A DNA stretch of 64,000 bases, taken from Agromyces sp. 3263. Its GTDB lineage: Bacteria; Actinomycetota; Actinomycetes; Actinomycetales; Microbacteriaceae. Every line of letters starts with the position of its first letter. Position 1 is the first letter of the stretch. Position numbers and translations under genes: made by a program. Shown here in pieces: positions 43,790 to 51,479 of this stretch. A model generated the notes under the pieces. It had not been told where the DNA came from, ran no database searches, and saw nothing but the letters and a program-made list of their open reading frames with translations. The stretch spans positions 806,001-870,000 of the forward strand of contig NZ_JAVDUV010000001.1 in the NCBI RefSeq assembly GCF_031456545.1, given 5' to 3'.

Positions 43790-43795
43790 TAGCTT
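43790..43795 (+). promoter_or_regulatory. Leaderless -10 hexamer TAGCTT
   Basis: TAGCTT, six bases, then ATG at 43802; no Shine-Dalgarno. Same geometry as at 2098, 17182 and 60865. Confidence 0.5.
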
Positions 43796-43801
43796 TGGGG
43801 T

Positions 43802-44224
43802 ATGGCGAAGCAGCCGATCGTGTATGAGACCACGCACCGAGTCGCCTTCTCGGAGCTCGATCCGTTCCAGCACCTGAGCACCGGCAACTACGCCAGGTAC
43901 TTCACCGACCACCGCATGGAGGCGCTCGCGAAGTACGCCGGGTGGGACCTGCCCACCCTCGACACGCTCGGCTTCATGACGTGGATCCGGCGCATGGAGA
44001 TCAGCTTCCGCCGACCGGTGAACGCGGACCAGGAGATCACGATCACCTCGTTCGTGCGAGAGTTCCACGGGCCCGACGCGATCATCGAGTGCACGATGGC
44101 GGATGCCGCGGGGACGACGGTCGCCACGTGCCTGATGATCGTGGCGCACGTCGACGCGACGACACGGCGCGCGACCGACTGGCCCGACGACCTGCGGGCG
44201 ATCTTCTTCGAGGCGGGGCACTAG
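43802..44224 (+). CDS. Acyl-CoA thioesterase, hotdog fold (4HBT-like)
   Basis: A 140-residue hotdog-fold thioesterase hydrolysing acyl-CoA. The 4HBT pattern VAFSELDPFQHLSTGNYARYFTDHRM (active-site Asp then HL..GNY), then MEISFRRPVNADQEITITSFV, is clear. It is transcribed behind the 19-bp repeat array and a leaderless-type promoter, separated from the FMN reductase gene by 89 bases, so probably an independent unit. Confidence 0.92.
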   Translation: MAKQPIVYETTHRVAFSELDPFQHLSTGNYARYFTDHRMEALAKYAGWDLPTLDTLGFMTWIRRMEISFRRPVNADQEITITSFVREFHGPDAIIECTMADAAGTTVATCLMIVAHVDATTRRATDWPDDLRAIFFEAGH

Positions 44225-44241
44225 CGGACTCCGGCACGCGC

Positions 44242-44263
44242 GCGGCGCCAGTGCGGGCGCCGC
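44242..44263. terminator. Bidirectional hairpin, 8-bp stem
   Basis: GCGGCGCC-AGTGCG-GGCGCCGC between the convergent stops of the thioesterase (44224) and phosphotransferase (44282) genes. Confidence 0.65.
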
Positions 44264-44281
44264 TCCGCTCCCCCGTCGTCG

Positions 44282-45181
44282 CTAGCTGCCGGCGAGAATC
44301 GCCCCGAGGCGCGCCCGGCACTCCGCGACGAACTCGGGAAGGGTGCGCCAGTAGTAGGGGATGCCGAAGATCGCCACGGCGATCGCCCAGGCCCGGGCGC
44401 GCTGCCAGGTCGCCTCGTCGAGGTGCAGCGCGTTCCAGTAGGCGTCGCGGGCGGCCTGCGGGAGGTCCCAGACGGCGGCATGCTCGGCATCGGGCGCGCC
44501 GACCGAGAGCGCCCCGAAGTCGATGACCGCGTGAAGCCGGCCCCCGGCGACGAGGAGGTTGCCCGGGCGCAGGTCGCCGTGCAGCCACACGTGCGGCGTC
44601 CGCGAGTCGGGGAGGGCCAGCCCGTCGCACCACCACTGCTCGAGCCGGTCGAGGTCGAGCTCGTCACCCACGAGCGGACGAGCCTCGTCGAAGGCCTGCG
44701 CGACCCCCGCCTCGACCTCTCGGAGGCTGCCGCCCCGATACCAGCTCAGGTCGCCCGACCGTCGCTGGCCCATGAGATCGATGCGGTGCAGGTCGCGCAC
44801 GACGGCGGCGAGGTCGTCGCCGAACCGTCGCCAGTCCGTCACGGTGTCGGACGCCGGTGGGGCGCCGTCGATCCACCGGTACACCGACCACTCGACCGGG
44901 TACGCGTCCGACGGGGAACCTGCGTGCACCGGTTCCGGGATGAGAACCGACAGGGCGGGCGCGAGGCGGGGAAGCCACGTGCGCTCCTTGCGGAGCGAGC
45001 CCACTCCTCCGGCCGTGCGCGGTATCCGCACCAACAGCTCGGCACCGAGGCGGAACATCACGTTGTCGGTTCCTCCACCGGCGAGGATCACCGGCAGGCC
45101 GGCCCAGTCGGGTCGGTCACGTGCGATGAGGGCGGCAGCGAGGCCGACGTCGATCGGCAGCTCGTCGGGGTGGAGAGGCAT
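44282..45181 (-). CDS. Aminoglycoside-phosphotransferase-family kinase
   Basis: A 299-residue APH/choline-kinase-like protein. Catalytic loop WLHGDLRPGNLLV and metal motif AVIDFGAL are intact; the N-lobe has VMFRLGAELLVRIPR with the ATP-binding region. Many such proteins phosphorylate macrolides, hydroxyurea-type or small metabolites; resistance cannot be concluded from sequence. ATG at 45181 (MPLHPDELP) preferred over one 33 bases upstream. Confidence 0.9.
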   Translation of the reverse strand: MPLHPDELPIDVGLAAALIARDRPDWAGLPVILAGGGTDNVMFRLGAELLVRIPRTAGGVGSLRKERTWLPRLAPALSVLIPEPVHAGSPSDAYPVEWSVYRWIDGAPPASDTVTDWRRFGDDLAAVVRDLHRIDLMGQRRSGDLSWYRGGSLREVEAGVAQAFDEARPLVGDELDLDRLEQWWCDGLALPDSRTPHVWLHGDLRPGNLLVAGGRLHAVIDFGALSVGAPDAEHAAVWDLPQAARDAYWNALHLDEATWQRARAWAIAVAIFGIPYYWRTLPEFVAECRARLGAILAGS

Positions 45182-45288
45182 CCGACCCAGCTTGCCACTC
45201 CCGGCTTGCCACACCCTGATGTTCGCTTCCCCGCCCGCCGCGGTTCGCTTCCCCGCCCACTGTCGGTGCCCCCGAGCAGGATGGCGGC

Positions 45289-46014
45289 ATGCACGGAATC
45301 GTCGTGGTCACGGGTGGCGCCGCCGGGCTGGGCGCCGTCATCGCCGAGACGCTGCTGGCGCATGGTCACGGCGTGCTCCTCATCGACCGCGACCTGACGG
45401 CGGCGAGGGCGACGGCCGACGACCTCGAGGCCCGGCACGGGTCGCCCGTCGCGGTCGTCGCCGCCGACCTGTCGACGATCGACGGCATCCAGGCGGCGGC
45501 CGATGCGCTCGCCGGCGTCTCCGGCATCACGGCGCTCGTGAACAATGCCGGAGGCTGGTCGCCGGGCCCGCAGTACCCCGACGCCGAACCCGACGCCTGG
45601 CTCGGTGCGCTGACGCTCGACCTGGTCGCGCCGTTGTTGCTCGCCCAGCGGCTGTGGCCGCGGCTCGCGGCGGTCGGCGGAGCGGGCGGCGGCGTCGGGG
45701 CGAGCGGCGCCGTGGTGAATATCGGGTCGAGCGGCGGCGAGGGTGATGAACCCTACGGGTCACCCGAGTACGGCGCCGCGAAGGCCGGCCTTCGCCGCTT
45801 CACGACCTCGCTCGGCGGTCGGGCCGACGTTCGCGTCATGGCGGTCGTGCCCGGCTGGATCGGGCTCGATCGCGCGCACCGGCAGTTCGCCGCGCTCACC
45901 GCCGAGCAGCAGCGTGCGACTGGGCGGCTCATCCCGCCCCAGGAGGTCGCGGATCGGGTGCTGCACCTGCTCGAGCACGGACGCCCCGGCGAGGTCGTCG
46001 AACTGCTCGAGTGA
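45289..46014 (+). CDS. Short-chain dehydrogenase/reductase
   Basis: A 241-residue classical SDR with TGGAAGLG (8-15), VNNAGGW, VNIGSSGGE (catalytic Ser) and YGAAK (Tyr/Lys). Substrate unknown. The loop after NNAG contains Gly-rich GGAGGGVGAS, longer than usual. Divergent from the phosphotransferase gene; the next gene, DLH family, follows 78 bases later. Confidence 0.92.
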   Translation: MHGIVVVTGGAAGLGAVIAETLLAHGHGVLLIDRDLTAARATADDLEARHGSPVAVVAADLSTIDGIQAAADALAGVSGITALVNNAGGWSPGPQYPDAEPDAWLGALTLDLVAPLLLAQRLWPRLAAVGGAGGGVGASGAVVNIGSSGGEGDEPYGSPEYGAAKAGLRRFTTSLGGRADVRVMAVVPGWIGLDRAHRQFAALTAEQQRATGRLIPPQEVADRVLHLLEHGRPGEVVELLE

Positions 46015-46092
46015 GCGCTCGTCGACAGCCGTCGCGCGAGCGAGTACCGTGCGAGCGACCGAGTCGTTCGACCGACAGACAGGAGTATCACG

Positions 46093-46668
46093 ATGGCCGA
46101 GGTCCTGCTCTTCCATCACGCACTGGGTCCCACCGAGGGCCTGCGTGCCTTCGCCGACGACCTCCGTCGCGCGGGCCACACCGTGCACACGCCAGACCTC
46201 TTCGACGCACGCACCTTCGACTCGATCGAGGCGGGCGTCGGCTACGCCAAGGAGGTCGGCTGGGAGGAGATCATGGCCCGCGGCGAGCGCGCCGCCCAGT
46301 CGCTGACGAACGAGCTCGTCTACGGCGGCTTCTCACTCGGCGTCGTGCCGGCGCAGCAGCTCGCCCAGACGCGCGCCGGCGCGAAGGGCGCCCTGTTCTT
46401 CTACTCCTGCCTGCCGCCGTCGGAGTTCGGCGGCTGGCCGGCCGGCCTGCCCGCGCAGATCCACGGGGCCGACGCCGACCCGATCTTCATGGACGAGGGC
46501 GACGTCGACGCGGCGCGGGAGCTCGTGGCCTCCGCCGACGACGCCGAGCTCTACCTCTACCCGGGCGACCAGCACTACTTCGCCGACTCCAGCCTGCCGA
46601 GCTACGACGCGGCGGCCGCGCAGCTCCTCACGCAGCGGGTGCTCGAGTTCCTCGCGCGAGTCGGCTGA
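46093..46668 (+). CDS. Dienelactone hydrolase family protein
   Basis: A 191-residue alpha/beta hydrolase of the DLH family. Nucleophile elbow GGFSLGVVPAQQ, where typical DLHs have GYCxGG, so a Ser replaces the Cys; acid region DPIFMDEGDVD and the His in YPGDQHYFADSS complete the triad. Hydrolytic substrate unknown. ATG preceded by AGGAG nine bases upstream. It converges with terC; its stop lies in a 19-bp palindrome. Confidence 0.9.
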   Translation: MAEVLLFHHALGPTEGLRAFADDLRRAGHTVHTPDLFDARTFDSIEAGVGYAKEVGWEEIMARGERAAQSLTNELVYGGFSLGVVPAQQLAQTRAGAKGALFFYSCLPPSEFGGWPAGLPAQIHGADADPIFMDEGDVDAARELVASADDAELYLYPGDQHYFADSSLPSYDAAAAQLLTQRVLEFLARVG

Positions 46669-46679
46669 GGCTCAGCCGA
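46661..46679. terminator. 19-bp palindrome spanning two convergent stop codons
   Basis: TCGGCTGAGGCTCAGCCGA is perfectly self-complementary around one G. It contains the TGA of the DLH gene and the TGA (as TCA) of the TerC gene, which end 3 bases apart; a candidate bidirectional terminator within coding ends. Confidence 0.55.
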
Positions 46680-47574
46680 GGCCGGCGCGCTCCTCCGAGG
46701 CATCCGTCTCGTCGCCCGCGACCGGCTGTCGCGACAGGCCGACCGAGCCGGCGCCCGGCGTGCGCTCGGACAGCGCCGCCGACACCGCGACCGACTCGTC
46801 GACGTCGGGGTACTGCGGACGCAGCTGCACCGCGTGCTGGCGACGCTGCTCGCGCTTCGCCTTGCGCGAGGACGCGACGAGGTTCAGCGCCTCGACGAGG
46901 ATCGCGAACGCCATCGGCGCGTAGATGAGCGCCTTGTCGATCTTGATGCCGAAGCCCTCGGCGATGAGGAACACCCCGATGAGCAGGAGGAACGACAGCG
47001 CGAGCATCTTCACCGTGGGGTGCCGGTTCACGAACGTGAAGATGAAGCGCGACGCGAACAGCATGATGCCGAACGACAGCACGACGACGGTGATGATGAC
47101 GAGGAGGTTCTCGGTCATGCCGACCGCGGTGATGACCGAGTCGAGCGAGAAGACGATGTCGAGCAGCAGGATCTGGATGAGGACCGAGCTGAAGGTGATG
47201 CGCTTCGGCGCGGCGCCGCCATGCTCCTCCTCGGCGCCCTCGAGCTTGTGGTGGATCTCGGTGACCGCCTTGTAGACGAGGAAGAGGCCACCCGCGATGA
47301 GGATGAAGTCCTTGATCGAGAAGCCCATCCCGAACCAGACGACGACGTCCTCCTTCAGGGTGATGATCCAGCCCGCGAAGAACACGAGCACCACCCGGAT
47401 GACCATCGCCAGGGTCAGGCCGAGGTTGCGGGCCCGGGCCTGCTGCTCCTTCGGCAGCTTCGACGCGAGGATCGAGATGAAGATGACGTTGTCGACGCCG
47501 AGCACGATCTCGAGCACGAACAGCGTGACGAAGACGGCGATGAGATCGGGCGTGAAGGCGAGTGAGAAGTCCAC
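46672..47574 (-). CDS. terC: TerC family membrane protein
   Basis: A 300-residue TerC/YkoY-type integral membrane protein with about seven TM helices and the acidic in-membrane motifs GVDNVIFISI and LDIVFSLDSVITAVG. Family members are linked to tellurite resistance and to manganese export/metalation of exported enzymes. A 60-residue polar C-terminal tail is added here. No ter operon is nearby, so Mn homeostasis is the more likely role. Confidence 0.93.
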   Translation of the reverse strand: MDFSLAFTPDLIAVFVTLFVLEIVLGVDNVIFISILASKLPKEQQARARNLGLTLAMVIRVVLVFFAGWIITLKEDVVVWFGMGFSIKDFILIAGGLFLVYKAVTEIHHKLEGAEEEHGGAAPKRITFSSVLIQILLLDIVFSLDSVITAVGMTENLLVIITVVVLSFGIMLFASRFIFTFVNRHPTVKMLALSFLLLIGVFLIAEGFGIKIDKALIYAPMAFAILVEALNLVASSRKAKREQRRQHAVQLRPQYPDVDESVAVSAALSERTPGAGSVGLSRQPVAGDETDASEERAGLG

Positions 47575-47594
47575 CCGCTCATGCTAGGTGCACG

Positions 47595-48155
47595 TCACTT
47601 CTCGAGCGACGCGATCCACTTCCTCATCGCACCGACCGAGATGCCGTGCTTCATGTGCCCCTTGCCGAGGCCTGCGGCGGCGATGATCTGCTCGGCGGAG
47701 CATCCGCCCGTCTCGTCGAGGGTGTACCGGACCGCGCCGGTCGCGTCGACGAAGCCGGCCTCGCTGGTCGACCAGGAGTGGTTGGGCTTCAGCTCGCCCC
47801 GGTTGTGGTCGCGCTTCGGCTTGGCCGGGTGATCGTCGGGCTCGGCCTCGGCGTTGGGCTTGGCGTTGGGCTTGGCCTTGGCCTTAGCGGAGTCGCCCTC
47901 GAGCTTGAGGTCGGCCGGACCCGCGGTGAACGTGGTGCCGGCGCACACGTCGGATGCGTCGGACACGCCGTCGCCGTCGGCGTCGGCGTCGGCGTCGCCC
48001 TGGCCCGACGCGCCCGCCACGACGACGCGGAACGCGAGACCGTCACTCGTGACGACCTGCTCGGCGTGGGCAGGCGCCGTGACGCCCAGGGTGAGGATGG
48101 CGGCCACGGCGACGCCGAGGGTGACACCGACTCTGGAGCTGCGGGCGCGTCGCAT
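47595..48155 (-). CDS. Secreted protein with calcium-type DxDxDGDG repeat
   Basis: A 186-residue exported protein. Signal peptide (RRARSSRVGVTLGVAVAAILTLG...APAHA), then a thrombospondin type-3-like acidic loop DADADADGDGVSDASDVC, likely calcium binding. A low-complexity Ala/Lys/Pro linker (KAKAKPNAKPNAEAEP) leads to a C-terminal helical region ETGGCSAEQIIAAAGLGKGH. Unknown function; surface protein inferred. ATG at 48155 chosen for the signal peptide. It lies 20 bases upstream of terC on the same strand. Confidence 0.75.
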   Translation of the reverse strand: MRRARSSRVGVTLGVAVAAILTLGVTAPAHAEQVVTSDGLAFRVVVAGASGQGDADADADGDGVSDASDVCAGTTFTAGPADLKLEGDSAKAKAKPNAKPNAEAEPDDHPAKPKRDHNRGELKPNHSWSTSEAGFVDATGAVRYTLDETGGCSAEQIIAAAGLGKGHMKHGISVGAMRKWIASLEK

Positions 48156-48274
48156 GATCGTGGCACTCCGTCCGACGACCCTCGGGTGGGCCGACACACG
48201 CAGGGTACGCCCGATCGCCCGAGGCCGCGTTCCCCCGAACGCGGCTCACGCGCGACCGGAACGCTCGCCGTCGA

Positions 48275-48820
48275 TCAGGTCGCCGACGACGCCGGGGCGT
48301 ATCTCGCGGCGATGATGCCCGAGGCGGATGCCTCCACGCCGAGCAGCCGTAGACCGACCGGATGCGGCGTGGTCAGCCGCTGCCCCTCGGTGCCGACCAG
48401 GAACGGGTGGATGCCGGCGCGGATCTCGTCGACCAGGCCGGCGTCGACGAGCGTGGCCGCCAGCCCGCCGTAGCCGTGCGAGATGATCGACCCGTACCGC
48501 TCGCGCAGCCCGCGCACCGCCTCGGCGACGTCGCCCTCGATGAGGGTGGCGTTCCAGTCGAGCGGACCGGTGAGCGTCGTCGATGCGACGTACTTGGGCA
48601 GCGCGTTGTAGTGCGCCGCGAAGCCGCGGTCATCGGTCTGCTTCGGCCAGTACTCGCGGAAGAACTCGTAGCTCTCGCGACCGAGCAGCACCGCGTCGGC
48701 GCCGAAGACGAGCTCGTCGGAGGCCCGCTGCAGCCCCGGATCGTTCTCGTCGAACCAGTGCTCCATCTGGTCGAACACCCCGTCGAGCGTCATTTCGAAT
48801 GAGATCGTCACGGTTCCCAT
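48275..48820 (-). CDS. RibD C-terminal/dihydrofolate-reductase-like protein
   Basis: A 181-residue DHFR-fold protein of the RibD_C branch: MGTVTISFEMTLDGVFD at the N-terminus, ADAVLLGRESYEFFREYWP and a later ISHGYGGLAATLVDAGLVDEI strand-helix. Such stand-alone proteins reduce pterin- or flavin-precursor-like substrates with NADPH; true role unknown. ATG at 48820 fits the family's first strand. Confidence 0.9.
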   Translation of the reverse strand: MGTVTISFEMTLDGVFDQMEHWFDENDPGLQRASDELVFGADAVLLGRESYEFFREYWPKQTDDRGFAAHYNALPKYVASTTLTGPLDWNATLIEGDVAEAVRGLRERYGSIISHGYGGLAATLVDAGLVDEIRAGIHPFLVGTEGQRLTTPHPVGLRLLGVEASASGIIAARYAPASSAT

Positions 48821-48852
48821 GCGGTCCAGCCTGCCGCGTCGGGCTCCGGATG

Positions 48853-49713
48853 TCACGGGGTGCCGGTGATCGCCTCGACCACCGCGGGCCACGCCGCCGG
48901 GGGCAGCTCGTGCCCGCCGCCGGGGATCGTCACGAGCCGGGCCCCGCGGATGTCGCGCGCCAGCGCCTCCCCGTTGCCGAGCGGGAACACGGGGTCGGCC
49001 GTGCCGTGCACCACCGTGGTCGGCACCCGGATCTCGCCAAGGCGCTCCCGCCAGCGCGGAGCCTCCTCGATGACATCCGGCCCGCCCTCGTCGCGGTGCA
49101 TGCCGGGCGACCGGCCCACCGTGTCGGTCCAGATCGCGCGGTCGTGCGCCTCATCGAACTCGTCGCCGGCGTAGTCGCGGTCGACGTCGACGTGGTGCTG
49201 GATCACCGCGTCGGGGTCGCTCCAGTCGGGCTCCGGCAGCGGGTTCGCCCACGCCTCCCGCATGCGGGCGGTCGCGCCGGGCAGGTCGGGATCGGCCTCG
49301 AACATCGTCGGGCTCGTGGACACCAAGGTGAGCGCTCCAACCCGGTCGGGGTGATCGAGCGCAGCCAGTTGCGCGATCCACCCGCCCGCGGAGAACCCGA
49401 CCCAGTGCGCGTCGGGCGCGGCGACGGCGGCGAGCACCGCGAGCGCATCGTCGACGGCGACCGGCAGTCCGTCGCGTCGCGTGCCCGGCGGACCCAGCGT
49501 CGTCTCCCCCATGCCGCGCTGGTCGTATCGCACCACGCGGAACCCACGATCGGCGATCAGCTCGCAGAACTCGGGCCGCCACCAGTCCATCGACGATTCG
49601 CCCCCGGCGACGAGCAGGACGACGGGGTGCCCCGGCTCGCCGATCGCCTCGGCCGCGATCACGGCGCCGTCGGGTCGCTCCACCCGCAGCGCTCGCACGT
49701 CAGCTCGCGACAT
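48853..49713 (-). CDS. Alpha/beta hydrolase
   Basis: A 286-residue alpha/beta hydrolase: VVLLVAGGESS near the oxyanion hole, nucleophile elbow GFSAGG (Ser), acid in HGTADPVFP, and His in PGGGHELPP. Matches the TAP/proline-iminopeptidase-like or esterase types. ATG at 49713 overlaps the end of the upstream AlkZ-like gene by 14 bases, suggesting one transcript. Substrate unknown. Confidence 0.9.
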   Translation of the reverse strand: MSRADVRALRVERPDGAVIAAEAIGEPGHPVVLLVAGGESSMDWWRPEFCELIADRGFRVVRYDQRGMGETTLGPPGTRRDGLPVAVDDALAVLAAVAAPDAHWVGFSAGGWIAQLAALDHPDRVGALTLVSTSPTMFEADPDLPGATARMREAWANPLPEPDWSDPDAVIQHHVDVDRDYAGDEFDEAHDRAIWTDTVGRSPGMHRDEGGPDVIEEAPRWRERLGEIRVPTTVVHGTADPVFPLGNGEALARDIRGARLVTIPGGGHELPPAAWPAVVEAITGTP

Positions 49714-50773
49714 CGTCGAACACCACCCGCGCCTCGAGGCCGAGGAAGTCGCCGTAGCGCTCGGCGGCATCCCGGATCGCCGACGTCTCGCGCGTGGCCA
49801 GCACTCGGTGCGCGCGCAAGGAGAATGTGACCGCCTTCGCGGTGACCGTGCGCTTCATGCCGGCGACGAGCTGCCCGCCGACGAGCGCCATGCCGATCGC
49901 GGCCTCGCGGGCGCGCGGCACGACCCCATCGGCGTCGAGCACCCACCGCGAGTCCTGGTAGCCGCGGTACATCTCGTCGAGCACCTGCAGCAGGTGACCG
50001 GCCGGCGATGCGGATGCCGGGGCGTCACCTGGCGCGTGCCAGAACGTGCGCCCATCGTGCTCGAAGGAGGCGAGCCGGTCGGATGCCGCGGCGATCCCGC
50101 GACGGACGTCGGTCACGGTGAGCGTGGCCCAGTACGCGAGGTCGCGCTCGGTCGCCGGCCCATGCGAGGTGAAGTAGCGCAGGGCGATCTCGGCGAGCGC
50201 GTCGTCGCGGTCGAGGCGCCTCGGCGTCGGCACGCGATCGGCGAAGAGCGCGTAGGTGTGCTCGCCGTCGCGCGGCACTCCGCTGCACACCAGGCCGAGC
50301 ACCTCGAGGCGTCCGAGCAGCAGCATGAGCTGCTGGCCGGTGAGCTCGTCGCCGCGCTCGGCCAGCGCGGCCGCCAGATCGCTTCGTGTACGGTCGGGCG
50401 ACTCGGCGAGCATCGCCTCGACGGCGTCGTCGAGTGCGGGCAGCCGATCGGCCAGCGGCTGCAGCTGCTGCGCGAAGACCGGCATCACCCGCGGCGCGGT
50501 GAGCTCCTGCAGCCACTGCGCGTCGTCGGCGTGCACGTAGTGCCAGGTCGAGCGCAGCACGTGGATGCGCAGGACGCGCCCGTCGGCGAGGGCCTCGGCG
50601 AGGTCGTCCTGGCCGGGCGAGGTGGTGCGGGTCGCCACGGCCCAGGCCGACTGCGACGGGTTCTCCGCCTGCACCGCCACCAACGAGCGCACCACCTCCT
50701 CGGCCCTCTCGGCGGGTGCGGCGAGCAGTTGCGAGTGCAGCCGCCACCGGGCGATGTCGCGGTCGGTGATCAC
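49700..50773 (-). CDS. Winged-helix DNA-binding protein, AlkZ/HTH_42 family
   Basis: A 357-residue protein of the winged-helix (HTH_42) family that includes the DNA glycosylases AlkZ and YcaQ, which unhook interstrand crosslinks and bulky adducts. Seen: SLVAVQAENPSQSAWAVATR (the QxQ-type active region of AlkZ/YcaQ appears as VQAENP), VLRIHVLRSTWHYVHADD and YFTSHGPATERDLAYW. The variant active region makes repair activity uncertain. It is the promoter-proximal gene of a two-gene unit with the alpha/beta hydrolase. Confidence 0.85.
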   Translation of the reverse strand: MITDRDIARWRLHSQLLAAPAERAEEVVRSLVAVQAENPSQSAWAVATRTTSPGQDDLAEALADGRVLRIHVLRSTWHYVHADDAQWLQELTAPRVMPVFAQQLQPLADRLPALDDAVEAMLAESPDRTRSDLAAALAERGDELTGQQLMLLLGRLEVLGLVCSGVPRDGEHTYALFADRVPTPRRLDRDDALAEIALRYFTSHGPATERDLAYWATLTVTDVRRGIAAASDRLASFEHDGRTFWHAPGDAPASASPAGHLLQVLDEMYRGYQDSRWVLDADGVVPRAREAAIGMALVGGQLVAGMKRTVTAKAVTFSLRAHRVLATRETSAIRDAAERYGDFLGLEARVVFDDVAS

Positions 50774-50861
50774 CCTTGCAGCGTATGGGGCGCCGGCGTC
50801 GCGCGACCAGCGCTCTCGCCCCGCCGGATGCGCTCCAGCACGTCCTCCCGCTCCCGCGTGT

Positions 50862-51365
50862 CTAGAGCGACGCCGTCTCGAGATGGGGGGCGCCGTGGCT
50901 CAGCACCTTGACGACGAGGTTGTGCCGCTGGAGAGTGCGGATCGTGCGAGCGACCTCCTCCGACGTGCTCCCGAGCGCACGCTCGTTCGCCACCACGAGC
51001 ACGTCGCCGGCGCGCAGCGTCTCGAACAGCAGGCCGAACCGCTGCTCCCACGTCATCGTGCCCTCGGGCGCGGGGTGCTTGAAGTCGAGGATCGCCACGC
51101 CGAACGCGGCGAGGTCGTTGCGCTGCTGCACGACCGACGGCATGTCGTCGCGCGCGACCACCAGCCCGACGAGCCGCGAGCCCTCGGGCCGGGCCTTCCA
51201 CCAGTCGCGGTTGCGCTGCAGCTCCTCGAAGCACTCGGGGCAGCCGATCGCGTGGTGGCCGGGGCCGTGCGGCGTGGTCGCCGCGGCCCGGCCGGGCGGG
51301 GTCGCCGCCGTCGTCGCATCCGTCACTGCAGCATCCGTCGTCGCGTCCGTCGTCAGCTCGCTCAT
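50862..51365 (-). CDS. Degenerate serine-recombinase N-terminal-domain protein
   Basis: A 167-residue protein. Residues 65-160 follow the resolvase/invertase catalytic-domain pattern (LVGLVVARDDMPSVVQQRNDLAAFG, then DVLVVANERALGSTSEEVARTIRTL and HNLVVKVLSHG). However, the catalytic Ser of the usual Y-x-R-V-S is Asp, and the second Arg of LDRLGR is Gly. No C-terminal DNA-binding domain exists. It is probably catalytically dead and adapted to another, perhaps regulatory, use. N-terminal 35 residues are Thr/Ala low complexity, followed by a Cys pair (CPEC). Confidence 0.72.
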   Translation of the reverse strand: MSELTTDATTDAAVTDATTAATPPGRAAATTPHGPGHHAIGCPECFEELQRNRDWWKARPEGSRLVGLVVARDDMPSVVQQRNDLAAFGVAILDFKHPAPEGTMTWEQRFGLLFETLRAGDVLVVANERALGSTSEEVARTIRTLQRHNLVVKVLSHGAPHLETASL

Positions 51366-51479
51366 GTGTCAGGCCCTTCCACGTCTCCTTCCATTCTCCC
51401 GGAATGCAGCGTCGTCGGCCACGTCACCGCGGCCGGCGGCCGGCGCGACCCGCGCGACCGGCGCGACCCGGAATGCCGC

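Noticed and set aside
44282..45181. APH-family protein as an antibiotic-resistance gene
   Set aside because: Kinase motifs are present but the family is broad and there is no resistance context; drug specificity cannot be read from sequence.
46672..47574. TerC gene as part of a tellurite-resistance operon
   Set aside because: No other ter genes are nearby; single TerC proteins are widespread and linked to metal homeostasis.
51444..51468. CGCGACC repeated three times with a 9-bp period
   Set aside because: Very short, GC-rich low complexity in an intergenic spot; no symmetry or promoter relation.
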